This document shows positions 41,580 to 49,951 of a DNA stretch of 54,550 nucleotides, one piece after another (position 1 is the stretch's first letter; every line of letters starts with the position of its first letter). Made by a program: the position numbers and the translations under genes. The DNA is from Rhodothermales bacterium (GTDB taxonomy: Bacteria > Bacteroidota > Rhodothermia > Rhodothermales > UBA10348). The notes under the pieces were generated by a model. The model saw only the letters and a list, made by a program, of their open reading frames with translations. It was not told where the DNA came from and did no database searches. The stretch lies in the NCBI GenBank assembly GCA_040221055.1, contig JAVJVN010000006.1, positions 1 through 54,550 on the forward strand, read 5' to 3'.

Positions 41580-42923
41580 ATGTCCAAACGGCTACTCCTG
41601 TTCGTTCTCCTCATTACTGCTGCTGCCTCGCTCCTGATGGCGTCCAACGCAAGCGCCCAGTGGGTGAATATCTCCGAACCCGGCCGCAACTACACCGATT
41701 TCACGATTTCAGGGACGACCATCCTGGTCGGAAACGACGGTGGAAGCGGCGAGGCCACGCTCCGGTCACCCGACCTCGGGCAGACCTGGGCCATTACGCG
41801 AGCATCTGTTGCTTTCGAGGCACGCTCAGTTCAAGCGCTGCCGGATCGATTCATCATTCAGCACACCGGTAACCGCGACTTCATTTCCATGGATGATGGA
41901 TTGACCTGGACAGGCATTGATGGACCGGGAAGCAACGTCACGGATACGTTCTTCGACGAAAGCACGGGAATCCTGTACGTCACCACGCAATCCCGCAACC
42001 TCCGCCGCAGCCTCGATCTGGGTGACACCTGGGAAGACATGGGAATCGCGAGCTCCGGCGATGAATTGACCTGGGTCCACGCCCGCGGCGATGTCATCAT
42101 GTCGGGATACAACAATTATGGGGGCGGAACGTGGCTCTCGACCGACGGTGGGGCATCCTTCGCTGCCGTGGCCGGGCTGGGGCAGTCCTCCGCCGGATTC
42201 GTCGCCGAAAACGGCGATCTGTACGTTCTCAAGTCGGATGCCCTGCAATCCACGGTCAGCGGCACGCTCATGCGCAGCAGGGACAATGGGGCCACCTGGG
42301 CGTTGGTGGCCACCCCGCCGAATCGCGAAGGTGTTTTCGGCGGCCAGCAAACGCCGCTGCGACAGGAGGCCCTCCTGTTGGAAGCCGGTGGATCCATCAT
42401 GTTCGGGCACAACGACCGACTGTATGTGACCCATGATGATGGAGCCACCTTGACCGAGTTCAGCGAGGGCTTGATTGACGCCGGCCCCCGCGCATCGGCC
42501 GTGAAGAACTGGGACATTGTCGGGGATGACCTCTACATCCTGCTCATCAACTCGAACGAAGTGGGACCCACGGACCAAGGATTCGGGCTGTACCGTCGAC
42601 CGCTGGCCGAAATGGGTTTTGACCCGACGGCCGTGGCCGTTGAGCACCTTCCAGGCGCTGAAAAGCACCTCCTGCTGGACATCTACCCAAATCCGATAAA
42701 CGGTCGGGCAATGGTACGGACGGAATTGTCGTCGACCGCATCCGTCCAGGTCAGCCTGTGGGATTTGCAGGGCCGGGAAGTCGCGCGCCGCGATTACGGC
42801 CATCTCCCGGCGGGTTCACAGACCGTTGGACTCTCGACGCTCGGCGTACCGGCCGGCATGTACCTCCTGCGCGTGGAGACCGGAAGCACGTCCACGACCC
42901 GAACCGTGGCGGTGGTGCGCTAG
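41580..42923 (+). CDS. T9SS-sorted secreted protein with BNR/sortilin-like repeats
   Basis: The 447-residue protein has a signal peptide (MSKRLLLFVLLITAAASLLM...NASAQ). The body has repeated BNR-like turns (RSPDLGQTWAIT, SMDDGLTWTGI, RSLDLGDTWEDM, STDGGASFAAV, RSRDNGATWALV), each S/D-x-D-G-x-T-W, making a likely beta-propeller. The C-terminal 80 residues are a type A T9SS sorting domain: LLDIYPNPINGRAMVRTEL, SLWDLQGREVARRDY, VPAGMYLLRVETG. It is exported by the type IX system. Convergent with the SBP56-like gene, 5 bases apart. Confidence 0.85.
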   Translation: MSKRLLLFVLLITAAASLLMASNASAQWVNISEPGRNYTDFTISGTTILVGNDGGSGEATLRSPDLGQTWAITRASVAFEARSVQALPDRFIIQHTGNRDFISMDDGLTWTGIDGPGSNVTDTFFDESTGILYVTTQSRNLRRSLDLGDTWEDMGIASSGDELTWVHARGDVIMSGYNNYGGGTWLSTDGGASFAAVAGLGQSSAGFVAENGDLYVLKSDALQSTVSGTLMRSRDNGATWALVATPPNREGVFGGQQTPLRQEALLLEAGGSIMFGHNDRLYVTHDDGATLTEFSEGLIDAGPRASAVKNWDIVGDDLYILLINSNEVGPTDQGFGLYRRPLAEMGFDPTAVAVEHLPGAEKHLLLDIYPNPINGRAMVRTELSSTASVQVSLWDLQGREVARRDYGHLPAGSQTVGLSTLGVPAGMYLLRVETGSTSTTRTVAVVR

Positions 42924-42928
42924 CGCAT

Positions 42929-44170
42929 TCACTGCCGCGGAGTTCCGAACAATGCACCGTGAACGACCGCCTTGCCGGAGGCCCCGTGTGGCCACTCGGC
43001 ACGGTCGAACGAGATGCTCGGACCGCCGGGCGCTATCGTGCCGGTGTTCGGGTCGAACGTCAGGATATCGACCCGCGACATCGACATGCCCGTCACGACC
43101 AACCGGTTCGACGTCCGGTCGGCAGCAACCCAGTGGGGCATGGTGTCCATGGGGTACCGGAAGGCCTCAACGGGCTCCAACGGATTGGACACGTCCAGCA
43201 CGATGAGCCCGGGAAGCGCCGGAACCGTCTGGATGTACCAGTCGCCGACCACCACGGGCACCGCGCACTCCTGACCCGGCTCCAGCCCGCCGGGAAAGGT
43301 ATGGACCAGCGTTGCCGTCGGTGCACGGGAGGCCACGTCATCGAGCCGGTAGAGTCCACAGCCGAACGTGTTCACGTACACCGTGCCATCGGCCAATACA
43401 CGGGGTTCGTTGGGGGCAAAATGATGCTCTCCCGTCCCGGACTCGGGCAGCGGGACCGTAGCCACGAGCTCAAGCGGATCCAGTGACCACGTCTGGACAT
43501 GATACGTGTAGTGGTAGCTCCATTCGTTGAATGGCACGCGTCCCATGTCCGAGTTGGTCGATACGACCCGGTTCAACCCGGGCACAACAGCCAGGCTGTA
43601 GGGCCACGTCAGGGAACTGTCCAGCTGGGCCGAGGCTGCCGACGCCACCCGACGCGTGTCACCGCGGGGTCCCATTTCGGCAAGGCCACCGATGGGCGCA
43701 TAGTCGGGCCCGGCGGACTGCATGGTCGCCAGCACACCCCCATCCGGGAGCCGCGCGTAGGCGTGGGGATACCAGTAGCCGCCCACGGACTCGACGGACG
43801 CCACAAGCTCTGGACGAAGCGGATTGGACAGGTTCATCACGAACGTCTGTCCAGTCGTCCAGCCATTGGCAAAGAGCGTGTCGCCGACGGGAAATTCGTA
43901 CTCGGTGTGGTGCGGTTCGGAAAGAAATGCGCCAACCGGAAGTGTTGCCACCACATCGCCGTAGGATGGCGCGTCGGCACGGGCATCAATGACCGCCAGG
44001 AAATCCGACTCCGCGCCATCCACATCGCCGGCCCACACGAACAGGTAATCGGCAGGATCGGCGTCAGGGACGGGTGTTGGTTCCGGCGTTCCACACGCCG
44101 CGAACACCAGCATGGTCACCATCAATGACGCCGATAGCCGTGCCGACGCATCCATGCGATTGGATATCAT
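42929..44170 (-). CDS. SBP56/selenium-binding-protein-like lipoprotein
   Basis: ATG 44170 (MISNRMDASARLSASLMVTM) gives 413 residues with a lipobox-like MLVFAACGTPEP. The mature protein is a propeller with histidine-containing blocks like those of SBP56/methanethiol-oxidase proteins: LSEPHHTEYEFPVGDTLFAN, YWYPHAYARLPDGG, GTGEHHFAPNEP, DTMPHWVAADRTSNRLVVTG and AEWPHGASGKAVVHGALFG. In that family His residues bind copper. It is coupled by a four-base overlap to the GDCCVxC gene upstream. Whether it oxidises thiols is not known. Confidence 0.7.
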   Translation of the reverse strand: MISNRMDASARLSASLMVTMLVFAACGTPEPTPVPDADPADYLFVWAGDVDGAESDFLAVIDARADAPSYGDVVATLPVGAFLSEPHHTEYEFPVGDTLFANGWTTGQTFVMNLSNPLRPELVASVESVGGYWYPHAYARLPDGGVLATMQSAGPDYAPIGGLAEMGPRGDTRRVASAASAQLDSSLTWPYSLAVVPGLNRVVSTNSDMGRVPFNEWSYHYTYHVQTWSLDPLELVATVPLPESGTGEHHFAPNEPRVLADGTVYVNTFGCGLYRLDDVASRAPTATLVHTFPGGLEPGQECAVPVVVGDWYIQTVPALPGLIVLDVSNPLEPVEAFRYPMDTMPHWVAADRTSNRLVVTGMSMSRVDILTFDPNTGTIAPGGPSISFDRAEWPHGASGKAVVHGALFGTPRQ

Positions 44171-44385
44171 GTGCAGCACCCTTTGCCGTCCTGCTGGACC
44201 GGAGGACACGGTACCGATCCATGGGAGCAGAAAACGCAGCAGTCTCCGGGTAGCGTCCGGATGATCTCCCCACAGGCCGTGCAGTCGTAGAAACGGACGC
44301 ACGCGTTCTCCGGCATGGTCTCGACGGATGCATGCCCGCAAGCGGGGCATGTGAGGGTACTTTCCAGGGTGACGGGTTCGCGCAT
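44167..44385 (-). CDS. GDCCVxC domain (seleno)protein family member, Cys form
   Basis: The 72-residue protein has 11 cysteines. It shows TCPACGHASVETMPENAC, then FYDCTACGEIIRTLPGDCCV, then FCSHGSVPCPP, which matches the small GDCCVxC family; some members carry selenocysteine at one of these cysteines. Here all positions are plain TGC/TGT codons. The two CxxC pairs suggest a zinc ribbon. The gene starts 11 bases after the 3' end of a tRNA-Glu gene on the same strand, and its stop overlaps the start of the SBP56-like gene. Molecular function unknown; the pairing suggests a shared thiol or metal role. Confidence 0.85.
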   Translation of the reverse strand: MREPVTLESTLTCPACGHASVETMPENACVRFYDCTACGEIIRTLPGDCCVFCSHGSVPCPPVQQDGKGCCT

Positions 44386-44395
44386 GACCGTAATG

Positions 44396-44468
44396 TACCG
44401 CGTACGGGATTTGAACCCGTGTTACCGCCGTGAGAGGGCGGCGTCCTGGACCCCTAGACGAACGCGGC
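44396..44468 (-). tRNA. tRNA-Glu (anticodon CTC)
   Basis: The minus strand from 44468 reads GCCGCGT TC, D-arm GTCTAGGGGTCCAGGAC, anticodon stem CCGCC/GGCGG with loop CTCTCAC (anticodon CTC at 44434-44432), TAACA variable loop, T-arm with GTTCGAAT, and acceptor 3' strand ACGCGGT plus A. The 73 nucleotides fold as a standard cloverleaf. Two details stand out: the first acceptor pair is G1-U72, a wobble, and no CCA is encoded. A GC hairpin (44474-44480 with 44487-44493) lies just upstream. Confidence 0.93.
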
Positions 44469-44529
44469 ATGGGGCCGCCCTGAACCGGGCGGCGGCATGA
44501 TACCGGCGCGTATCGAAAGGAGTTCCTGT

Positions 44530-45600
44530 TTATTGCGCGGCCAGTTCGAGAACGAACGTGCGGGCGCGGACCAGGCTGCCGGGCAGCAGCAGCGGGTTGT
44601 GCCCCGCGCCGGGTTCCGTGTAGATAAAGGCTTCGAACGAGGGCGCCGTGCGGCCGATGGCGGCCATGGCATCCATGAGATGCTCGGTCTGAGAAACAGG
44701 CACAATTGCGTCGGCGGTGCCGTGATGCACCTGCATCCGCGGCAAGTCACGCGCCCAGAGCGCCGGTGATCGCCGGACCAGCTCCAGTCGAACGTCGTCA
44801 ATCGTCAATGCCCCGGCCGCCAGCGGGGCCACAAAGCGCTCGTTCAGCACATCCAGCCCCGGAAGGTCCCGCGGCGAGCCCAACAACGCTTCGGTGAACA
44901 CCTCCTGGACGAACGGGCCGAAGAAATCCGTGGGACCGAAGAAGTCCACGACGCCGTCAATCCGGTCATCGCGCAGGGCCATGAGCATGCCGACGGCACC
45001 GCCCCGGCTGAAGCCCAATACACCTATTCGCGACGCATCCGCCGAAGGCTCGATGTCCAGGGCCGTGTTCAGCAGGGCGAGCGCATCATCCACATCCCGA
45101 TCCCAGGGACTGGCGGGACCATCGGACATCCAGGTTTGCCCGCCGAAGCGCAGCGGTTCATCGCGGAACGAGGGCATGACGATCACGAAGTCCGACACGA
45201 TCTGCGGAAACAGTTCGAAGACCGCCGCCGCTTCGTTCATGTCCAGTCCGCTGTCACCTCCGTGGGCGTACACCAAGACCGGGAGCTCCCCCGCGCCGAA
45301 GCCGGTGGGCGTCACGACGGCGCCATAGTGGCGAACGCCGTCCACCGCGTGCCCGACAATCTGCACCTGCACGGAGACCCCGGCAATGGTCGCAGGTGTG
45401 GTCTGGAGGACCTGAACGTCGGCCGGCGACACGTCACGGGTGGCCCATTCGGCCTCCACGGCCGCCATTTCAGCGGCGCTGGCCGGTTCGAACAGCACGT
45501 CCAGGTCCACGCCGGCCACGACGCGATCGGCATCGGGCGACGCGGCCAGTTCGCAGCCTGCGAGAAGTACGACCAGAAGAAACAGGAGCAGACGCGGCAT
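44530..45600 (-). CDS. Alpha/beta-hydrolase lipoprotein, prolyl-oligopeptidase-like
   Basis: The 356-residue lipoprotein has a signal ending VVLLAGCELAAS. The hydrolase fold shows the oxyanion region LPVLVYAHGGDSG, nucleophile elbow GVLGFSRGGAVGML (catalytic Ser), the Asp in HHGTADAIVPVSQTE and the His in TEPGAGHNPLLL. It is related to dienelactone-hydrolase and prolyl-oligopeptidase groups and should cleave an ester or peptide in the periplasm. It shares a 185-base divergent region with the TonB receptor gene. Confidence 0.88.
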   Translation of the reverse strand: MPRLLLFLLVVLLAGCELAASPDADRVVAGVDLDVLFEPASAAEMAAVEAEWATRDVSPADVQVLQTTPATIAGVSVQVQIVGHAVDGVRHYGAVVTPTGFGAGELPVLVYAHGGDSGLDMNEAAAVFELFPQIVSDFVIVMPSFRDEPLRFGGQTWMSDGPASPWDRDVDDALALLNTALDIEPSADASRIGVLGFSRGGAVGMLMALRDDRIDGVVDFFGPTDFFGPFVQEVFTEALLGSPRDLPGLDVLNERFVAPLAAGALTIDDVRLELVRRSPALWARDLPRMQVHHGTADAIVPVSQTEHLMDAMAAIGRTAPSFEAFIYTEPGAGHNPLLLPGSLVRARTFVLELAAQ

Positions 45601-45751
45601 GGGCGGATCCGTTAGAAGTTGAACAGCCGCTGGGACGACACCGACGATATGATGGTTTCTTGAAATTGCAGGAACGCGCTGGTTCTTGTTTGGACCGGGT
45701 CTAAATTACGCCCTGTTATCTGGACTGAATCCAAACAAGCAAGCTGAAGCA

Positions 45752-45781
45752 AACGCAAACGCCGACGCCAACGCCAACGCC
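45752..45781 (+). repeat. Five-unit hexanucleotide repeat before the TonB receptor start
   Basis: Five tandem 6-bp units, AACGCA-AACGCC-GACGCC-AACGCC-AACGCC, end four bases before the ATG at 45786. A unit count that changed by slippage would alter spacing between the ribosome-loading region and the start codon. It is short and imperfect, so it may be chance. Confidence 0.6.
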
Positions 45782-45785
45782 CATC

Positions 45786-48239
45786 ATGTCCCATCTGCTC
45801 TCCGCAACCACCCGGTTGCTCGCGCTCCTCGCCCTCCTGCTGCTCGCCGGTGCCCCGGCCCTTGCCCAGTCCCACGGCAGCATCTCCGGGTACGTCACCG
45901 ACGCCGACACCGGGCAGCCGCTTGCCGGCGCGCACGTTTCGGTCCACGAGACCACCTTCGGCGCCGTGACGGACGTGTCCGGGCGGTTCCGGCTGGAAAA
46001 ACTTCCGGCCGCACCCTACCGGCTGACCGTATCGTCCATCGGATTCGAGCCCATGACCATCGATGTGCGCGTATCGGCCGAGCGAGAGAGCACCGTCCGG
46101 CTGGAACTTCGCCCGGCCGTGCTGGAATTCCCGGAGTTGGTGGTTGAGCGGGCCAGCATGCTGACGCATCCCATGGGCATGGAGGGCATTCCCGGCTCGG
46201 CGCATCGGGTGACCACGCGGAGCCTCGCACAGTATCAACAGAATGACATCAGCCGGGCGCTGCGCAGCATCCCGGGCATGAACATCCAGGAGGAGGACGG
46301 CTATGGATTGCGTCCGAACATCGGCATCCGGGGTACGGGGGCAGAGCGGTCCTCGAAGATTTCCCTGATGGAGGACGGCATTCCGGTGGCGCCGGCGCCC
46401 TACGCCGCTCCGGCCGCCTACTACTTTCCGACGGTCGGCCGCATGGAGGAGATCGAGATCCGCACGGGATCGAGCCAGATCAAGTACGGCCCCTACACCA
46501 CTGGAGGCGCCCTGAACCTGCTTTCCAAGTCCATTCCCCAGGTGTTTTCCGGCTCGGCCACCCTGAATCGGGGCGAGCGGGACAACATGACGCTCAAGGG
46601 ACACGTGGGTACGTCATGGACCCATGGCGGCGTGCTGTTCCAGGCCTTCAACGCGCAGACGGACGGGTTCAAACAGCTCGACAACGGCGGCGCGACCGGT
46701 TTCAACAAGACGGATATCCTGGCCAAGGCGCGCGTGAACACGGGTCCCGACGCCCGCGTCCAGCAGGCGCTCTCCGTGAAATACCTGTACACGGATGAGC
46801 GCTCCGACGAAACGTACCTGGGGCTGACGAACGCGGATTTCCAGGCCAATCCCCTGCGCCGGTATGCGGGCTCCGCACAGGATGAGATGGATGCGGGCTA
46901 CGAGCAGGTCATGATGCGCCACCTGGTGCAGCCGAACGATGCGCTGCGGGTGGTGACCACGGCCTACCGGTCCACCTTTGACCGGAACTGGTACAAGCTC
47001 GACAAGGTGGGATCGGTGGGCATTTCCTCGCTCCTGGAGGACCCGGCCGCCCATCCGACCGAGTTTGCCACGGTGTCCGGGCGGGCCACCGGGGCCGACG
47101 TGCCACTCCTGGTCAAGGCCAACAACCGCGCCTACCTGTCCCGCGGCATCCAGTCGGAAGTGGCGTGGACCCTGAACCGGACGGTGGACCTGGAGGCGGG
47201 CGTACGCATCCACCAGGATGAAATGGACCGCTTCCAGTGGGTGGACGAGTGGCGACTGACGGAAGCGGGCATGACGCTCGCGAATGCCGGGACGCCGGGA
47301 ACGGAATCCAACCGGATTGAAACGGCACGGGCCAATGCGTTCTACATCCAGCCCCGCTACATGGACGGCCGGCTGACCGTCCAGCCCGGCCTGCGCCATG
47401 AAACCATCACCATCCGCCGCGAGGACTTCGGCAAGAACGACGTGGCGCGCACGGGAGCGAACCTGGCCACCCGGGAGAACGAGGTGTCGGTCTGGATTCC
47501 GGGGCTGGGCGCCAGCGTGCGCCTTGCGGACGGCACGACCGTGTTCGGCGGCGTCCACCGGGGATTCGCGCCTCCCGGATCTGCCGAAGGCACGCGGGCC
47601 GAAAAGAGCGTGAACTGGGAAGTGGGTGCGCGGCATGAGGCCGGGGCCTTTCGGGCCGGTGTTGCCCTGTACTACAACGACTTCTCGAATCTGCTCGGAT
47701 CGGATCTGGCGGCCTCAGGAGGCACGGGCTCGGGCGACCAGTTCAACGGTGGCCAGGCCGACGTGAAGGGCGCCGAGCTGCAGCTGTCGCGCAACCTCGG
47801 GACGCTCCTCGATTGGCGATTCTCCGTCCCGCTGTCGGTAACCTATTCGTACACCCATGCCACGTTCGGCTCCTCGTTCGAGAGCGATTTCGATGCGTGG
47901 GGCACGGTCCAGGCGGGCGATGAACTGCCGTACATCCCCCGGCACCAGGGTTCCGTCGAGCTCGGCCTGGAAGGCAACGCGTTCGATGTGCAGCTGCAGG
48001 CGGTCCACGTAGGACGGATGCGTACCGTGGCCGGGCAGGGCGACTTCAATCCGACGGCGTCCACGGACCGGCACTTCCTGCTTGAGGCATCGGCCGGCTA
48101 CACGTTCCGGGACCACGTCCGCGTGTTCGCCGTCATGCGCAACATCACGGACGAAGTCTACGTCGCGGCGCGGCGGCCGGCGGGGCTCCGCCCGGGACTG
48201 CCCCGGACCACCATCCTGGGCATGACGGTCTCGTTCTGA
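45786..48239 (+). CDS. TonB-dependent receptor, FecA-like, with carboxypeptidase-regulatory-like domain
   Basis: The 817-residue outer-membrane receptor has a signal peptide ending PALAQS. A CarboxypepD_reg-like domain follows (GSISGYVTDADTGQPLAGAH, about 28-110), then a plug (about 125-240) with IPGMNIQEEDGYGLRPNIGI and KISLMEDGIPVAPAPYA. A 22-stranded-type barrel ends in the aromatic-rich GMTVSF with terminal Phe. It imports a ligand, probably a ferric chelate, with energy from TonB. The plug resembles that of ferric-dicitrate receptors, but the ligand is unproven. No TonB or FecR/sigma gene is near. Confidence 0.92.
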   Translation: MSHLLSATTRLLALLALLLLAGAPALAQSHGSISGYVTDADTGQPLAGAHVSVHETTFGAVTDVSGRFRLEKLPAAPYRLTVSSIGFEPMTIDVRVSAERESTVRLELRPAVLEFPELVVERASMLTHPMGMEGIPGSAHRVTTRSLAQYQQNDISRALRSIPGMNIQEEDGYGLRPNIGIRGTGAERSSKISLMEDGIPVAPAPYAAPAAYYFPTVGRMEEIEIRTGSSQIKYGPYTTGGALNLLSKSIPQVFSGSATLNRGERDNMTLKGHVGTSWTHGGVLFQAFNAQTDGFKQLDNGGATGFNKTDILAKARVNTGPDARVQQALSVKYLYTDERSDETYLGLTNADFQANPLRRYAGSAQDEMDAGYEQVMMRHLVQPNDALRVVTTAYRSTFDRNWYKLDKVGSVGISSLLEDPAAHPTEFATVSGRATGADVPLLVKANNRAYLSRGIQSEVAWTLNRTVDLEAGVRIHQDEMDRFQWVDEWRLTEAGMTLANAGTPGTESNRIETARANAFYIQPRYMDGRLTVQPGLRHETITIRREDFGKNDVARTGANLATRENEVSVWIPGLGASVRLADGTTVFGGVHRGFAPPGSAEGTRAEKSVNWEVGARHEAGAFRAGVALYYNDFSNLLGSDLAASGGTGSGDQFNGGQADVKGAELQLSRNLGTLLDWRFSVPLSVTYSYTHATFGSSFESDFDAWGTVQAGDELPYIPRHQGSVELGLEGNAFDVQLQAVHVGRMRTVAGQGDFNPTASTDRHFLLEASAGYTFRDHVRVFAVMRNITDEVYVAARRPAGLRPGLPRTTILGMTVSF

Positions 48240-48292
48240 CGGTGTTCTGAGCGCACCCGGAACGCCAACCGGCATTCCCGATTCAAGCAGGC

Positions 48293-49396
48293 ATGATCTA
48301 CTTCGACAACAATGCCACGACGGCCGTTGAACCGGCCGTGCTCGATCGGATGCTGCCGTTTTTCACGGAGCATTACGGAAATCCCTCCAACACGTCGCAC
48401 GCGCTGGGATGGGCCGCCGATGAAGCGGTGAACCTGGCACGCGAGGATGTCGCCGGGCTGGTCGGCGGTTCGCCGGACGACGTGATTTTCACCGCCGGAG
48501 CCACCGAAGCCATCAATATGGCCATCCGGGGCGTGGCAGCCGCCGCGACGGGACGGCACATCGTGACCGTCGCCACAGAGCACAAGGCAGTGCTGGAAAC
48601 CTGTCGCAGCCTGGAAGCCGACGGCTTCGAGATCACGGTCCTGCCGGTCAACGCGGACGGCGTGGTATCGGTGCGGGCGCTGGAGCGCGTGCTGCGACCG
48701 GATACCGTGCTGACCTGCGTGATGTGGGCCAACAACGAAACGGGCGCCGTCCAACCGGTGGAACGGATTGCCGCCGTTCTCGCCGACCACCCATCCCTGT
48801 TTTTCTGCGATGCGACGCAAGCGGTCGGCAAGCTTCCGATTTCCATGGACGGCGTGGATCTGCTGGCCCTTTCCGGCCACAAATTCTATGGTCCCAAGGG
48901 CGTTGGCGCGCTCCTGGCGAAGCCCTCGGTCCGCCTGGTACCCGTCGTGCGCGGTGGTGGACAGGAAAAGAGCCGCCGGGCCGGTACGCTGAATGTGCCG
49001 GGGATCGTGGGGTTGGGGGCGGCGGCAGCGGTGGCCGGCCAGCGGCTGGACGCTGACCGCCGCGCAATGCAGGACCGTCGGGATCGCTTCGAAAATGCCG
49101 TACTCCATCATTTCCCGGACGCCCGCGTGAACAGCGCCGGCGCAGAGCGCCTTCCGCAGACTTCCAGCATCATGTTTCCGGACATCAAGGCCGCCGACAT
49201 GATGGCCCAGATCGGGACGGTGGCCGTGTCCACGGGCAGCGCCTGCTCTACGGGGTCAGGCAAGCCCAGCCACGTCCTGGCTGCAATGGGCCTCGACAAG
49301 CAAGCCGCCGCCGGAACGGTCCGCTTCTCCATGGGCCGCCACACGACGGATCAGGAGGTCGATGCCGTCGTACGAGCCCTTGCCGCCTTCAGTTGA
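48293..49396 (+). CDS. Cysteine desulfurase, NifS/IscS class
   Basis: The 367-residue PLP enzyme takes sulfur from cysteine for Fe-S cluster or thio-cofactor synthesis. It starts MIYFDNNATTAVEPAVLDRM. It has the PLP-contacting ATEHKAV, CDATQAVGK and SGHKFYGPKGVG (K197), and the active-site Cys in VSTGSACSTGSGKPSHV (C318). Length and the long Cys loop place it with class I NifS/IscS enzymes. No IscU or SufBCD is adjacent; a DUF2480 gene follows 17 bases after its stop. Confidence 0.93.
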   Translation: MIYFDNNATTAVEPAVLDRMLPFFTEHYGNPSNTSHALGWAADEAVNLAREDVAGLVGGSPDDVIFTAGATEAINMAIRGVAAAATGRHIVTVATEHKAVLETCRSLEADGFEITVLPVNADGVVSVRALERVLRPDTVLTCVMWANNETGAVQPVERIAAVLADHPSLFFCDATQAVGKLPISMDGVDLLALSGHKFYGPKGVGALLAKPSVRLVPVVRGGGQEKSRRAGTLNVPGIVGLGAAAAVAGQRLDADRRAMQDRRDRFENAVLHHFPDARVNSAGAERLPQTSSIMFPDIKAADMMAQIGTVAVSTGSACSTGSGKPSHVLAAMGLDKQAAAGTVRFSMGRHTTDQEVDAVVRALAAFS

Positions 49397-49413
49397 TCCC
49401 CCTGTCCCCGCCC

Positions 49414-49923
49414 ATGGAACCCATCATCCGGAATCGTGTCGCCGAAAGTCCCATTGAAGTCTTCAATCTGGAAGATTTCCAGGAGGATGCGCGCGTCGTG
49501 GACGTCGACCTGGCCGCGTTCCTGGACGGCGGATTCATATTGCGCGAGAAGGCCTTCCGGGATCAGGTGAAGGCCCACGACTGGTCGTTCGCCGAAGGCA
49601 GGCACGTGGCCATCCACTGCACGACCGATGCCATCATCGCGCCCTGGGCCTACATGTTGATTGCCGCCCGCCTGTCGGACGTGGCCGCATCGGTGCAGGT
49701 GGGCCCGCTCGACACCGTCCGCAGCATGGTCTGGTCCCGCCTGCTGGCCGCCGCCGATTTCAGTCGGTTCGATGACCGGATTGTGGTCATCAAGGGATGC
49801 GGCAACCGGAACGTCCCCGAAACCGCCTACGCCGAAGCCACGCTCCACCTGCAGCGCGTGGCCCGCAAGATCATGTACGGCGAGCCCTGCTCCAGTGTCC
49901 CGGTCTGGCGACGCCCGGCTTGA
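49414..49923 (+). CDS. DUF2480 family protein
   Basis: The 169-residue protein starts MEPIIRNRVAESPIEVFNLE and matches DUF2480, a Bacteroidota family. Conserved-looking blocks are VVDVDLAAFLDGGFILREKA, VAIHCTTDAIIAPWAYMLIA and VVIKGCGNRNVPETAYAEAT, with Cys in HCTTD, KGCG and EPCS. In other genomes the family is often found near Fe-S assembly genes (recalled). It lies directly after a cysteine desulfurase here, which fits such a link, but no function is proven. Confidence 0.85.
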   Translation: MEPIIRNRVAESPIEVFNLEDFQEDARVVDVDLAAFLDGGFILREKAFRDQVKAHDWSFAEGRHVAIHCTTDAIIAPWAYMLIAARLSDVAASVQVGPLDTVRSMVWSRLLAAADFSRFDDRIVVIKGCGNRNVPETAYAEATLHLQRVARKIMYGEPCSSVPVWRRPA

Positions 49924-49951
49924 GTAACCGCCCCACCTGCTCGCCACGGCC

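Noticed and set aside
44167-44385. Selenocysteine codon in the GDCCVxC gene.
   Set aside because: All positions in the conserved motif are ordinary Cys codons and the frame has no internal TGA.
45686-46147. Upstream open frame with an alternating Ala-Asn stretch before the TonB receptor.
   Set aside because: It is the translation of the hexamer repeat followed by a shadow frame of the receptor gene.
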